Source: Euphorbia lathyris
Lineage: Eukaryota > Streptophyta > Magnoliopsida > Malpighiales > Euphorbiaceae
DNA length: 64,000 nucleotides
NCBI RefSeq assembly: GCF_963576675.1
Contig: NC_088918.1
Span: forward strand, 36,179,501-36,243,500
Direction of reading: 5' to 3'
Positions 36,748-48,431 of the stretch are shown here, one piece after another. The notes under the pieces were generated by a model that did not search any database, was not told where the DNA came from, and saw nothing but the letters and a program-made list of their open reading frames with translations. Each line of letters opens with the position of its first letter. Positions within the stretch are counted from its first letter, which is position 1. Both the position numbers and the translations under genes were made by a program.

Positions 36748-38088
36748 CTATTTTTGGGATGGAATTGATTTAGCAAGTTGACCAATTTGGATTTCCAAAT
36801 TATGGATGCTAGATGAGTGGTTTTTAATAAGCTGATCGAATTTATTTTCGATCCGTTTAAAACCATCGTCGTGATTACTTATTTTTCCACTGATAGCATC
36901 TATAAACTTGTCGATTTTAGAAGATAAAGTGCTAATCGTATCTCTTGACTGATTTTGATAATTAGTGGTACGATTTTGATTAGCACTTGCACTATTGTTA
37001 TTGTTATCTTTCCAGTTAAAGTTAGGATGATTCCTCCATCCAGAATTATAAGTATTAGAATAAGGATTATTAGTTTGGTTTTGCCCTTGGACAAAATTTA
37101 CCTGTTCGATCTCACTCATATTTTCGTAATCCACATCCGTTTGGATTGGATTACCATTGGTATCGCGTGGTGCCATAAATTTGTCAATTTTGTGTGATAA
37201 AGCAGAAAATTGGGCTTGTAGCATCGCGACTGGATCAAGTTCAACTATACCTTTAACTGATGGTGTGGTTGAGGATGATGGTTTTGCTACCGGTATATGT
37301 CCACGTTCCGCGGGCCACATACTGCTGTTGATTACCATTTCCTCCAAAAGTTCTCTCGCTTGGGCTGATGTTTTCTTCATAAATAGCCCTCCCGACATAG
37401 CATCTAATGAACCCCTAGTTGTAGGATTTAGTCCATTGTAAAATGTTTGCATTAAAAGTTTAGCGGGTAATTGGTGGTGTGGGCATAAACGTTGAAGTTC
37501 TTTAAAACGTTCCCAAGTTTCATAAAGAGTCTCATTATCATTTTGAGAAAAAGATGTTAACTCTTTTATGACTCTTGCGGTTTTTGCTAAAGGAAAATAT
37601 TTTGATAAAAATGCTTGGGCTAATTGTTCCCAAGTGGCAAAAGTTGCGGCTGGCATAGAAGTTAACCATTCTTTAGCTCTATCCTTCAAAGTGAAAGGAA
37701 AGAGGCGAAGTTTGATTGCTTCTGCAGTCACATCTGGGATTTTAAAAGTGTCACAAATTTCAAGGAAATTTGTTAAATGGGTGTTAGGATTTTCGTTAGG
37801 TAACCCGTAAAATGTTACATTATTTTGCAACATATTAAGCAAAGCTGGCTTAATTTCAAATTGGTTTGCGGTGATTCTAGGTCTAACGATACTATTGGTC
37901 ACACCGGCCACACCTGGCCTAGCGTAATCCATAAGTGTTGGTGGGTCTGCCATTTTTTCTGGCTCGGTATATGTTTTTACTGGGGTCTTATTTTTGTTTT
38001 TCTTGTTTTTCTTGTTCTTCCTAATGGTTTTCTCAATTTCTGGGTCTATAGGGTCTGGTACAATGCCTGAACTTCGAGAACTGCGCAT
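36748..38088 (-). pseudogene. Athila gag
   Basis: 446 codons from the ATG at 38088. The capsid-like gag domain (~75-230) has NPNTHLTNFLEICDTFKI, RLFPFTLKDRAKEWL and the FLSKYFPLAKTARV region typical of Athila/gypsy gag. The C-terminal third is Asn/Gln-rich (YSNTYNSGWRNHPNFNW) and ends in a helical, coiled-coil-like segment. It stops at a TAG at 36748-36750 where related elements continue into pol; CAG to TAG is the simplest origin. Gag forms the virus-like particle that packages element RNA. The gag part itself is complete. Confidence 0.92.
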
Positions 38089-38255
38089 GAACCTGAAATC
38101 TTACACGAACCGAAACTACCTACAAAACAGAATTTGAAAAATAAATAAATTAGTAAATGAAAATTATTAAATTATAAAAGTTAAAATAAGTATGTTTAAA
38201 CCTAGATTCGAAATAAAACACGAAAAATTTAAAATTTTGTCAAAAATTTTGGCGT

Positions 38256-38273
38256 TCCCCGGCAACGGCGCCA
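38256..38273 (-). other. Athila primer-binding site (tRNA-Asp)
   Basis: The minus strand reads TGGCGCCGTTGCCGGGGA, complementary to the plant tRNA-Asp 3' end and characteristic of Athila. About six bases separate it from the LTR. Confidence 0.9.
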
Positions 38274-38279
38274 AAAACT

Positions 38280-39822
38280 TGTTGAGCGATTTCCGCAAGT
38301 GCACGGTATACGCTTGTAGTAATAAAAGATATCGAACCCACAGGGAACGCTTTTTAACTAAAACTTTATTTAATTCGGTTTTAATCACGTGTTTAGGTTT
38401 AACAAAAGAAATTCGTTTAATTGATTGAATTGGTTTTGGTAAATTAGGATTAGATAGAAGTATTATATCGAGTTTAGAGAACAGTTCCGTCTTAAGATTT
38501 TGATTACAATACAGATACTTCCGTAATTGGAATAAATAGTAGGTATAGAACTTATTTTCATAAAGCAAAGAAAGCAACTTTAACTTTGTAAAGATTATGG
38601 ACATGTAATAATATAGCGATTTATTCAATTAAATGGCTTTGAACCGTAGAAATCTCTCTGGATCGGAGCAGATTTCTACCTTAATCAAACTAGTATTTTA
38701 TGTCTGATAAGCCGCGATCAGCGATCATGTCATCCATAAAAACTAAATCTGTCAAGTGTTCAACAAAGTTCTTATATGAATAAGATGGAATAGAACGTTT
38801 TAATAAAAACACCAATTTATCATTTTGAAAATCATTTTGTCAGAACAATATCAAAATAACAACAGTAAGAATGTATTGAATAAATAGGTATATCATTAAT
38901 GAAATGTGAATTTTCACAAGTTAACAGAGAAGCAGAAACTTGGATAGCATTGTAACGAAAACTTTGAGATCCGGGTTGTCAATCTTTCCCTCAAACTCCG
39001 TAGGTGCGTCAAACCTCATGCGCTTCAGCCGTCAATTCTTCTCGCTGGATCTTCGGAATAGAGACTGGTCAGTCCACTACCAGAATGAAAACTTATCTCT
39101 GATCAACCTTAGAAACTAAACTAATACTGTGTTTATAACTAATCTAATAACAACTTGTGTATAGCAAGTTTGCTTACACAGAATATGAAATCTAACTTTC
39201 TGATTCTTTTCTGAATCAGAAACTCAACATAATAACTTTCTTCTCTAATTTCTCTAACTTTTCCAACCTCCTCAATTTCTGAAATGGATCACTTATTTAT
39301 AGTTGTTGAAGGGTTGTAAATGATGGGTCGTGTCCGCTGGTGAAGGGTCGCTTTTATCCAAACGAACAGACGCGTTTCTCGGATTAAAACATGTGAATTA
39401 TATGCAGAATACTTCACTGTCGCGACTGAGATTCTGAAAATCTCAATCGCGACAGGGGGTACAGGGGCGAGTTGAAGATTTCGTTCTTCTTCCGTGATGC
39501 CTTTCGTAAGTCGCGACTGAGATTATGAAAATCTCAGTCGCGACAGAGAGTTATCTCCCTGTCTCTCGACTGCTTCTCGACCTCCTTGAGCGTTCTTCTG
39601 ACTGATATGCATTCTCGGTACGTTTTTTAGGTTTTTCCTCCATTTTAGCTCCGTTTTAGCTCCGTTTTCGCTCCTATTTAGATTTAACCAAATAATTAAG
39701 TACCTTGCATCAAAGAAGTAAATAAAGACGTAAAAGTATTCCAAATGAATATAATTAGCACGATTTCAATGTAAATTTAATGTATATATATAGGGTATTT
39801 TAGGTATATTTTGGGCTTAACA
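38280..39822 (-). mobile_element. Athila 5' LTR
   Basis: It begins TGTTAAGCCC at 39822 and ends ...CAACA near 38280 (the end could be 38283). It is about 1.54 kb. Its first 165 bases match the partial 3' LTR at 1-165. It carries two 35-bp palindromes. Confidence 0.88.
39419..39544. repeat. Two 35-bp palindromes in the Athila LTR
   Basis: 39419-39453 and 39510-39544 each consist of GTCGCGACTGAGATT, a short centre, and the near-exact complement. They are related to 3251-3285. Confidence 0.85.
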
Positions 39823-42800
39823 CTGTGGTATATAGACAGCGCATGCTCAAGGCACATGACTGGTGATGAAACTCAGTTCATCACACTAGAGCTTAAACGA
39901 GGAGGAAGTGTAAGCTTTGGAGACAATAAGAAAGGTAAGATAGTCGGCTCAGGTACTATCGGAGGTAACCCAACTATTGAGTCAGTCTCCTTAGTTAAAG
40001 GTCTCAAATACAATCTGTTGAGTGTAGCTCAGCTTTGCAAGAGCGGCAGAAAGGTTGTATTTTATGATACTAAGTGTCAAATACTCGAGGGAAAAACAAA
40101 CGAATTGATTTTAACTGCCCCTCGTGTAGACAATGTATACATGTTTAGTTTAGAAAAACAGTTTTCTAAAAACATATGCTTAATGTCTAAAGAGGATAAC
40201 TCCTGGCTATGGCATAGAAGACTTGGTCATGTAAGCATGGACCTTCTTGCCAAATTAGCTAGAAAGCAACTAGTTGAGGGATTGCCCAAACTTAAATTTG
40301 AAAAAGATCAATTGTGTAAAGCTTGTCAGCAAGGCAAACAAACTAAGAAATCATTTCAAAGTAAAAATATTGTCTCAACCAAGAGACCATTGGAATTACT
40401 ACACTTGGATCTTTTCGGACCTATCCAGCCACTCAGCCTGGGAGGCAAGAAATTTTTCTTGGTCATTGTAGACGATTTCTCTCGGTACACTTGGATCATC
40501 TTGCTAAGTAGCAAGGATGAAACATTTGAGATGTTTACCACATTTATTAAAAAGCCTGAAATTGACAAAGACCTAAGAGTAGCTCATATTAAAAGCGACA
40601 ATGGTGGAGAATTCAAAAACCAACAGTTTGATGAATTCTGTGAAACCAGTGGTATTGACCATAATTTCTCTGCTCCTAGAACACCTCAACAGAATGGGGT
40701 TGTTGAAAGAAAGAACAGAACAATTGTCGAAATTGCTAGAACCATGCTGAGTGAAAATAGGCTTCCAAAGTATTTCTGGGGTGAAGCTGTCCACACAGCA
40801 TGCTATATTCTCAATAGGGCTTTAGTTAGACCTATTCTTAAGAAAACCCCATATGAACTTTGGAAAGGACGAAAGCCCAACATTGGCTACTTTCGTGCCT
40901 TTGGGTGTAAATGTTATATACTCAACACGAAAGACAATCTTGCAAAATTTGATGCCAAAGCTGACGAATCGATCTTTTTAGGGTACTCAACTAACAGCAA
41001 AGCATATAGGGTATATAATATGCGAACTCAGGTTGTAGAAGAGTCTATCCATGTTGAGTTGATGAAGCTGACCCTCCAGGAAAGTCAACCCAGCACACTG
41101 AAGATGAACCAAGCTCAGCTTCCGCTGATCAAAATGGAGCCTCTGAGTCATCAATACAAGGGCTGACCAAAGGTAAGCAAGAGATGGAAATAACCTTTGC
41201 TGACCAATCTATTCCTGTAGAGATTGTAGAAACACCTGTTCCAAACAACTCAACATTGCCCAAAGAAATAAAAATACCAAGAGGACATTCAGAAAAGTCC
41301 ATTCTTGATGTTGTTGACAACAAGCTGATGACAAAAGATCAGCTTAGGAAGTTCCTCAGCAACGTTGCTTTTGTATCAGTACATGAACCAAAGAACTTTG
41401 CTGATGCTGAGCACGATGAATATTGGATCAATGCTATGCAAGAAGAGCTCGACCAATTCACAAGAAATGAGGTATGGGATTTAGTACCTAAGCCTAGAAA
41501 TCAAAAGTCCATAGGAACTAAGTGGGTCTTTAGAAACAAACTAGATGAGCATGGAAATGTAGTCAGAAACAAGGCTCGACTTGTAGCTCAAGGCTATAGT
41601 CAGCAAGAGGGTATTGACTATGGTGAAACTTTTGCACCAGTTGCTAGGCTAGAAGCTATACGTATATTGTGTGCCTATGCCAGTTTTATGAACTTTAAAT
41701 TATATCAAATGGATGTTAAAAGTGCATTTCTTAATGGATTTATAAACGAAGAGGTATATGTTAACCAACCTCCTGGGTTTGAAGATCCAAAATTCTCAAA
41801 CCACGTTTATAAACTCAAGAAGGCCCTGTATGGCCTGAAGCAAGCTCCAAGAGCTTGGTATGAGAGGTTGACCAACTTCCTGCTGACCAGGAACTATGTC
41901 AGAGGAAAAGCTGACACAACCTTGTTCATTAAGAAAAAGGGTAAACATACCCTACTTGCACAAATATATGTAGATGATATAATCTTTGGTGCTACTGATG
42001 AATCTTTGTGCAAAGAATTTAGTAAACAGATGCAAACTGAGTTCGAAATGTCTATGATGGGAGAACTCAACTTCTTCCTTGGACTTTAAATCAAGCAAGG
42101 TAAGAACGGCATCTTTGTTAGTCAGTCTAAGTACACCAAAGAGATGTTAAAGAAATTTGATATGGAAGACTGCAAGCCCATATCAACCCCAATAGGTACT
42201 GATACTGTCCTATGCAAAGATGAGAAAAGTAAGTCAGTAGATAGCAAGTTATATCGAGGTATGATAGGCTCTTAACTTTATCTCATTGCTAGTAGACCTG
42301 ATATCCAGTACTCAGTATGTTATTGTGCAAGATATCAAGCTGACCCTAGGGAATCTCACCTTATAGCTGTCAAAAGAATTTTTAGATATTTACAGAGCTC
42401 AGTTGATGCAGGTTTATGGTATCCAACCTCAAATGACTTCACAATCATTGGATATACTGATGCTAACTATGGACGAGATAATCTAGAATGTAAGAGTACT
42501 TCAAGAGGATGTCATTTCCTTGGAAGCTGTCTAGTATCTTGGTTCAGCAAGAAGCAGTCATCAGTTGCCTTATCTACAACTGAAGCTGAGTACGTTGCTG
42601 TTGGAAGCTGTGTTGCCCAAGTCTTATGGATTAAGCAACAACTTGAAGATTATGGAGTAAAAACCAAAACAATAGAGATCAAATGTGACAACAAGAGTGC
42701 CATTGATCTATCCAAGAATCCAATCCAACACAGCAGGATGAAGCATGTCAGCATAAGGCATCACTTCATCAGAGATCACGTACTAAAGGGTGAGATCAAG

Positions 42801-42914
42801 CTGACCTATGTACCAACAGATGAACAGCTTGCAGATATCTTCACCAAGCCCTTGGCTCGTGAACAATTCAACATACTAAGGGAAGCTATCGGTATGTCTA
42901 ATCCTCTTCAATAA
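39823..42914 (+). pseudogene. Sirevirus-like pol: protease, integrase, RT, RNase H
   Basis: It starts inside protease at WYIDSACSRHMTGD (catalytic D-S-A), cut by the Athila LTR. Integrase has WHRRLGHVSMDLL, CKACQQGKQTK, and D, D, E in HLDLFGPI, KSDNGGEF and NGVVERKNRT. A one-base deletion near 41057 shifts the frame. RT then reads [24 protein letters not shown] and [13 protein letters not shown] codons at 42087-42089 and 42273-42275 interrupt RT and the RT/RNase H link. RNase H shows YTDANY, STTEAEYVA and RHHFIRDHV, and ends at 42914. The ATG-less start at 39811 is an artefact of LTR sequence. The copy is inactive. Confidence 0.92.
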
Positions 42915-43308
42915 CTCTATGTGAAAAATTGAATGTTGAGTGATTACCATGCTGAGTGAACTCCATATTAGTAACCACTGCATGCTGAGCTTAAAATGTA
43001 GAAAATCACCCTATGTTGAGTAGATGTACATGCTGAGTGATTATCTTATGCTATGTTACTAAGAGATAAGACATTCATCTACGTAGAACTAGGTACTCAG
43101 TATCAAAAACGCTTCGCATTCTAGCAAAACTGAGTTAAAGCCCATTTGCACCATTAAATGCTAACACGTGTAATAAATAGCACCTAGGATAACGTAAGCA
43201 ATAATGGCAAAACCCATACGCCGAACGTGTCATAAATGACAGAATCTCTGTCGATTGAATAACCCAAGGAAAAACGGCTAGTTCAAAGCATAGGGTCGAT
43301 TTAAATTC

Positions 43309-43317
43309 TTATAAATA
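43309..43317 (+). promoter_or_regulatory. TATA-like box before the Sirevirus extra ORF
   Basis: TTATAAATA at 43309-43317, followed by G T, lies ~105 bases upstream of the ATG at 43422. A CT-rich leader with a TCTCTCTCTCTCTC run follows. It looks like an internal core promoter. Confidence 0.5.
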
Positions 43318-43421
43318 GTGGAAGACTTCCCACTTAATCCTCTCTATGATTGAAACCTTTAGCATTCGAATCTCTCTCTCTCTCTAAATTCCAAAATTCT
43401 TCGAAAATTTCTGAGAAGAAA

Positions 43422-46400
43422 ATGTCGAACCCTCAAAATGTCTCCGGTGGTGGTTCCGGCAGAAATCACTCCGATGAAAATCCCAAATCTCCTCCTCTGC
43501 TTGACCAAACTCTGAACAAAAACCCTCAAGCTGACCCAGTAAGCTCTTCAAAGAAGAAGGAGCCAACGAAGAACAAGTAGCCCAAGGAAAGGACTATGGT
43601 CAAGGTCCACAAGAACGTCAACAACCTTGAAGTTCTTAAATGTAGGTGGTTCTCTCCCAGCTTCATCACCGCTGAAAACCCCTTCTGTGAGTGGATTGAG
43701 AAGAATGAATGGGCAGGACTCTTCTCTCTTTCTGGGAAAACCTATCCTAGGTTAGTTAGGGAATTTTACTCCAATCTTCATGTTGACAAAGAAGATGCTG
43801 ACTACTTGGAAACTTCTGTCAAGGGCCACAAGATAACAATCACCCCATCTTACTTAGCAACCTTGCTCAACCTGCCAGAAGAAGGGAAAGAGTTTAGAAC
43901 AACCAAAGAAAATCTTGGTCATGTCAAAGAATTCTGCAAATCAAAGAATCACAAAGGAGAGATACCTAGCACCTGTATGGGGCAAAATTAGAAGATGGCT
44001 CATTACATATTGACCAACTTCATTTTCCCAAAGCTCAACTCAGTATCGTCGGCCTCCAACTTCGAGCAGTGCTTCATATGGCACATGCTGACCTACAACC
44101 CTCTCAATATGCCTGTGTTTCTGGTAGGTGCACTTCAACGAGGAGGTAAGAAACTCAGACTGGGCTCCCTAATCACTAAGATCCTCGAAGATCAGAAAAT
44201 AGAAACAATCAATGAGACTCAGTGTTTGGGAACTGAAATTACAGCGGCTCTGTTGTTTTGGCTAGTATTCAACCAGCCTTTGAAGTCAAAGATGGACACT
44301 AAAGATGTTGAGGAAAATGAGGAAGAAAATGATGCTGAACAGGAGGCGGAACCTAATAAAGGAAAGAAAGTCCTTGCTGAGTCCGCTGAGTCACCGAAGA
44401 CAAAGAAGAAGAGAAAAGCACTTGAAACGTGCTCAAAGGACATTGATGCTGTCCCGAAGAAGATGTGAGCTATGTCTAAGGGGAAGAAAGTTGATGTTGA
44501 CCAAACTCAGGTCACACCTAAGCCAGCAGAGAAACGAAAAGGGCAAGTTGAGCCCGAAGAGGAGAGTGAAGAAACTCCAGATCAACCTCTGCAGAAGAAA
44601 AGAAGAAGTTCTGCTTTGAAAATTATTGAAGCTAACCCCCTCGACTGGGTTGTCACTCCCAAATCACACTTCGTCAATAGTCTTGGGATTGACCTTGAAC
44701 AAACCCCTATTGGGCAAGAAGAGGAAGAACAGAGAAATGATGGCACTCAGCCTGATATTGCGGAAGAAGAGAATGCTGAGCAAACACAAACTGAGGAAAA
44801 TGCTGAGTAAGAGGAGAATCCAAATATGGAACATCAAACAGTTGATGTTGAGCTCACCGAAAATGACATTTCAGAAGATGAAATCAAAATGCTGAGCTTA
44901 GGGAAAACTCCGCTTCTAACTCTAGTGAAGATATTCAAGCTGACCCTTGACCTCCTAAAGCTAAGACATTCAAAAGGCTAAAGAAGAAAGCCTACAAAGC
45001 ACCTGTTATTGATCTGTTAGGTGATTCTCCGCTTCGAGACCCAATTACTGATCTATCTGACATCTAGTTCAGATACTTCTCCAATGATACCGAGTCTCCT
45101 CCTAAGGAACCTGCACAAAATCAAGCCTCTGTTTCTCATCCTGAGGAACAAGCCAAAACCTCTGAACATCCACATCCTGCTGAGCAAGAGCTCGAAGTAC
45201 AAGTTGCTCAAGCTGGGGAGCAAACTATAGAACATCCTGCTCAACTTCCACATCATATTGAGCAGGTCAACATCTCTGTAAGTCCTTCACCTCAAATTCA
45301 GAATACACAGAATGTTGAACACTCAGTTCCTTATACTGAGCTACCACAAGGTCCAATAATTGACCAACCAAACCAAACTGACAAGGAGCCAACTCCACCA
45401 CCATCAAGTTCAACTTCAATTCCTGCCTCTGAGTCCAATCCTGCTGGTCAATTTGCCTATCTGAGTGCTACTGAGTCCGGGCGTAGAATTATTGCATCTG
45501 CTCAGTCTCTTCTCTAGAATCTAAACACGTCTAATGCTGATGCTGCTGGGTCTGCCAATATTGAGTCCCCTCAAATTTCATCCATTACTCAACTTCTCAA
45601 CGAGATTCGGGGTCTCAAAGATCTCATAAGTGTTATGACAACAGTTCAAACATAGCAACCCAAGCAAGACTCAATTGCCAAACTGACTGAACTACTGCTC
45701 ATGATGGTAAACCACATGAATTCACTTGAAGGCAAAATCCAGAGTCTCTCTGAGGTAAATCCGGGGTATGCTACTTCTACTGAGCTTAAAGCCTCTTTTG
45801 CAAAGTTGACCACAGACCTGGCCCATATTCGATCTACGGTTCATCCTGAATATGCCACTTCTGCTGAGTTGAACCAATACTTCTCACAGTTGACCTCTGA
45901 TCTGAACTGCACGCGTGAATTGATTTCCTCCACCTCTCAGTGTACCATTGATCAACTGAGTGAAGCTGTGCGTCTACTAAATGTAAACAAGGAAAAGATG
46001 GATGTTGACCCCGTCAATACTGATGCACTTCTGAGCTTTTCACAAGCCATCCTTCGATCAGTACGTTTCACCAATGCTCAACGTCAATTCTATGACTCAG
46101 CTGTGCTCAAAATGTACCACCAATCCTATGCCCAGCTAACTGAGTCCATCTCCTGGATCAGCAAATCTCATGAGTATCTCATCAGCATGCTGAGTGGCTC
46201 CCTATGGGTTCCTAGATCTATTCAAGATGATGGTGTTCCAGTTATTGATGGCCTGAGTGAAAGTACAAGGAGGTTGAAGCGTTATTCCAACGCCTTGTCT
46301 GCTACTGCTAGAAATGATACTTTCATTCCTCCTCCACCCGATGATGGCAAAACGGGGGAGAGAAGACAAGATGGAACTCAGCACGCAGGTGGTGCATCAG

Positions 46401-46474
46401 GCAGTAAAGAAAAAGGAAAAGACAAGTATCAAGCTGAGCATCAAGCTCAAGTTAACTTAAAGAAGAAAGAGTAG
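43422..46474 (+). pseudogene. Sirevirus-like post-pol (env-like) ORF, broken
   Basis: About 1015 codons can be followed from the ATG at 43422 to the stop at 46474. There are in-frame stops at 43578, 43989, 44466, 44808, ~44948, 45065, 45515 and 45653, and one frameshift near 44890. The N-terminal ~130 residues hold a globular segment with CRWFSPSFI, YPRLVREFYSNL and SYLATLLNLP, resembling the 'putative plant transposon protein' type. A middle Glu/Lys/Pro/Gln-rich linker follows. The last ~250 residues (45701-46474) are helical with a duplicated YATS(T/A)EL motif. Most stops are TAG, compatible with CAG to TAG. Sireviruses are known to carry such ORFs; envelope function is unproven and I see no clear membrane anchor. 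Confidence 0.75.
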
Positions 46475-46944
46475 CTTAGTCGTACTTTAGGACTTAGCAT
46501 GTACTTTGTGCTTGATATTTTGTGTGCTTAATGGGTTAATCTATGATAAAGAACCATTCTATCTGAATTGTCTGAATACCGTGTTTAATGATATGTGCTA
46601 AAAGCTGATCTATCAAAATTGAACAAACAAGTAAAAGTAAACATACTTAGTATACATTAAACACTAAAACAATTCGTGTATCAAACTGAGTATTTAACCA
46701 TTTCTGAAAACTGACCTACACTCATCTAAATTAGATCTTGGAAGGTCTATAATTGAACTAAGTCAGTATAAGCAATGTCTTAAGTTTATTCGATTAAATC
46801 TTGGAAGGTTTAGAATTAAGTTAAGAAAATAAATGCAACACTTACGGGGGAGTAATTTCAGAAATATAAAAAGAAATTCAATCATGGGGAATTTCAAAAC
46901 TGAGTTCCATAATTATGTGTTTTGCCAACATCAAAATGGGGGAG
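46475..46944 (+). other. Sirevirus 3' non-coding region with duplicated polypurine tract
   Basis: The primary tract AAAATGGGGGAG (46933-46944) lies just before the LTR. A second, ACGGGGGAGTAATTTC, lies at about 46847-46862. Tandem PPT-like motifs are a known Sirevirus trait. Confidence 0.65.
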
Positions 46945-46946
46945 TT

Positions 46947-48074
46947 TGTTGAAACACCTTTCCACAAGATTTTGATTTGTCAAGATCATCCATGATTAAG
47001 AGACAATTAAATTTAAGTGCTTTGATTTAATTGTACTAATTTTTTTGTTCAATGTTGAGTATAAACTTAAATACAAAAAGATATAAAAAGTAAGACAGGA
47101 CGAAGTCAGCATGAGATCAAAGAACAAGCTGAGTAGAATCGAACTCAGTATCAAAGAATAGAAGCCTGAAGTTCAACAAAGCTAAGTGGAATGGAACTCA
47201 GCATTAGAAGCCCACTCAAAAGTTGTCTTGCAAAACAAAACTGACCAAAAGAGAACTCAGCATAGGAGTTGACAACAAACAACAAAGTAGAAGCTAAGTA
47301 ATCTTCAGGACAGCATGAGAGATCCGTTCACTAGAAAACAAGTTTTGCAAACCTTCTGCACCAATAATTGAATCCTCGGAATTACGCAAAAGACACATTC
47401 CGAGATGCATGGGTCAACAGATTATTGCTAAAAGACAACTGCCACAAAAAGACAACGTCTGTAGGAAGAAGACAAGTCTGACGTCTGAAGAAATCAGAGG
47501 ATAGGATTGGCCTGTAAAACCTGAAGCTGACCAGAAGCTGTCTCCTAAAAGAGCCATTTTGGACTTAACGGCTAAATCATTTCAAATGATCCAACTCCAG
47601 ATTTTCCTCTATATAAAGACAATCAAAATCCTTGGATCATTGTCGAAGTACAACAAGAAAAATACAAGAGAGAAAAATACAAGTTCAAAAGCACTCAAAA
47701 ACAAGAAAGAGATCTTACACTCATTTTCTATTCCTGTGTAAATGCTAGATTGATTGTTTGTAATCATCTAAAGTGTTCTTCATTTGAAAAAGAACAAATT
47801 GTATCAATCGTGATATTGAGAGTGTTGTGCTGAGTGTTTGGTTGTAAACATTCAGTGGTAGAGAAATCTAAGTACTGGGTTGTGGTGCTTAGTAGGAGTT
47901 GAGTAGAAGAATAGAGGACGGTACTCTTGCATATTCAACTGCCTTGTAAATGGTTTGTGCTCTACCTTTAAAGAGCTCAGTATTGGATTCTAAAAGCCTG
48001 GAGGACTCTGGGGACTGGACGTAGGCGGAGAGGCCAAACCAGGATAAGTCGTACTGAGTAATTTCTAACTCTCT

Positions 48075-48138
<64 letters not shown>

Positions 48139-48431
48139 ATGTGTTCTCTGTTGAATTTACTCAGCATATAAATCATTTAAGCTGATACTGAGTAAATTAG
48201 AGTGCTGAGTTGGAAGCTGACCACAGAAAGTGTCAATTCCCAACTCACAAGTAAAATAGCCTTAGTCAAAATGTGACCAAAGCTGTCTTACATCAAGATC
48301 GGCCGTGCTGACCAAAAGCTGAGTTAACAAACTCATCAAAATTATCAAGTCAGTATAATTAAATTAGCAAAAAAGTTACATTAGTTCCTAACCCCCCCCC
48401 CCCCCTTGGAACTAATCACACGGGACCAACA
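46947..48431 (+). mobile_element. Sirevirus-like 3' LTR
   Basis: It starts TGTTGAAACACC after the polypurine tract and ends GGGACCAACA, after which foreign copia integrase sequence begins. It contains a (TA)n tract at 48077-48134, a C-run near 48392-48405, and many GCTGAG/ACTCAG words. No partner LTR is in the window. Confidence 0.88.
48077..48134. repeat. (TA)n microsatellite
   Basis: An almost uninterrupted TA dinucleotide run of about 58 bp in the LTR. Confidence 0.95.

Larger units (their letters stand above)
1..39822 (-). mobile_element. Athila-type Ty3/gypsy retrotransposon, interrupted by a Tat element
   Basis: On the minus strand the order is LTR (39822-38280), tRNA-Asp-type primer site, gag, protease, RT, [27.6 kb insertion 7486-35126 plus duplicated CTTGG], rest of RT, RNase H, integrase, two post-pol ORFs, polypurine tract, 3' LTR running off the left edge. 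The 165 bases at the window start match 39651-39822 with a handful of differences. A long LTR, a primer site matching tRNA-Asp and extra ORFs after integrase point to the Athila lineage. Without the insertion the visible element is about 12 kb. It interrupts a Sirevirus-like copia at 39822/39823. The other flank lies outside the window, so its target duplication cannot be checked. Confidence 0.9.
39823..48431 (+). mobile_element. Sirevirus-like Ty1/copia retrotransposon, 5' part missing
   Basis: On the + strand: protease onward of pol, a ~400-bp gap, a ~1000-codon extra ORF, non-coding DNA with two purine tracts, and a 1485-bp 3' LTR. A large post-pol ORF, reiterated GCTGAG/CTGACC words, a duplicated polypurine tract and an LTR ending in a C-run are Sirevirus-like. 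gag and the 5' LTR are beyond the left edge, separated by the Athila insertion. The 3' LTR ends inside another copia's integrase. Confidence 0.88.

Noticed and set aside
39811..39822. Start of the Sirevirus pol frame within the Athila LTR
   Set aside because: The first codons come from the LTR end and only the part from 39823 belongs to copia protease. The apparent start is accidental.
47889..48176. ORF containing a long Tyr-Ile repeat
   Set aside because: It is translation of the (TA)n microsatellite in the Sirevirus LTR.
43309..48431. Calling the Sirevirus extra ORF a true envelope gene
   Set aside because: No convincing signal peptide, cleavage site or membrane anchor was seen, so only 'env-like by position' can be said.
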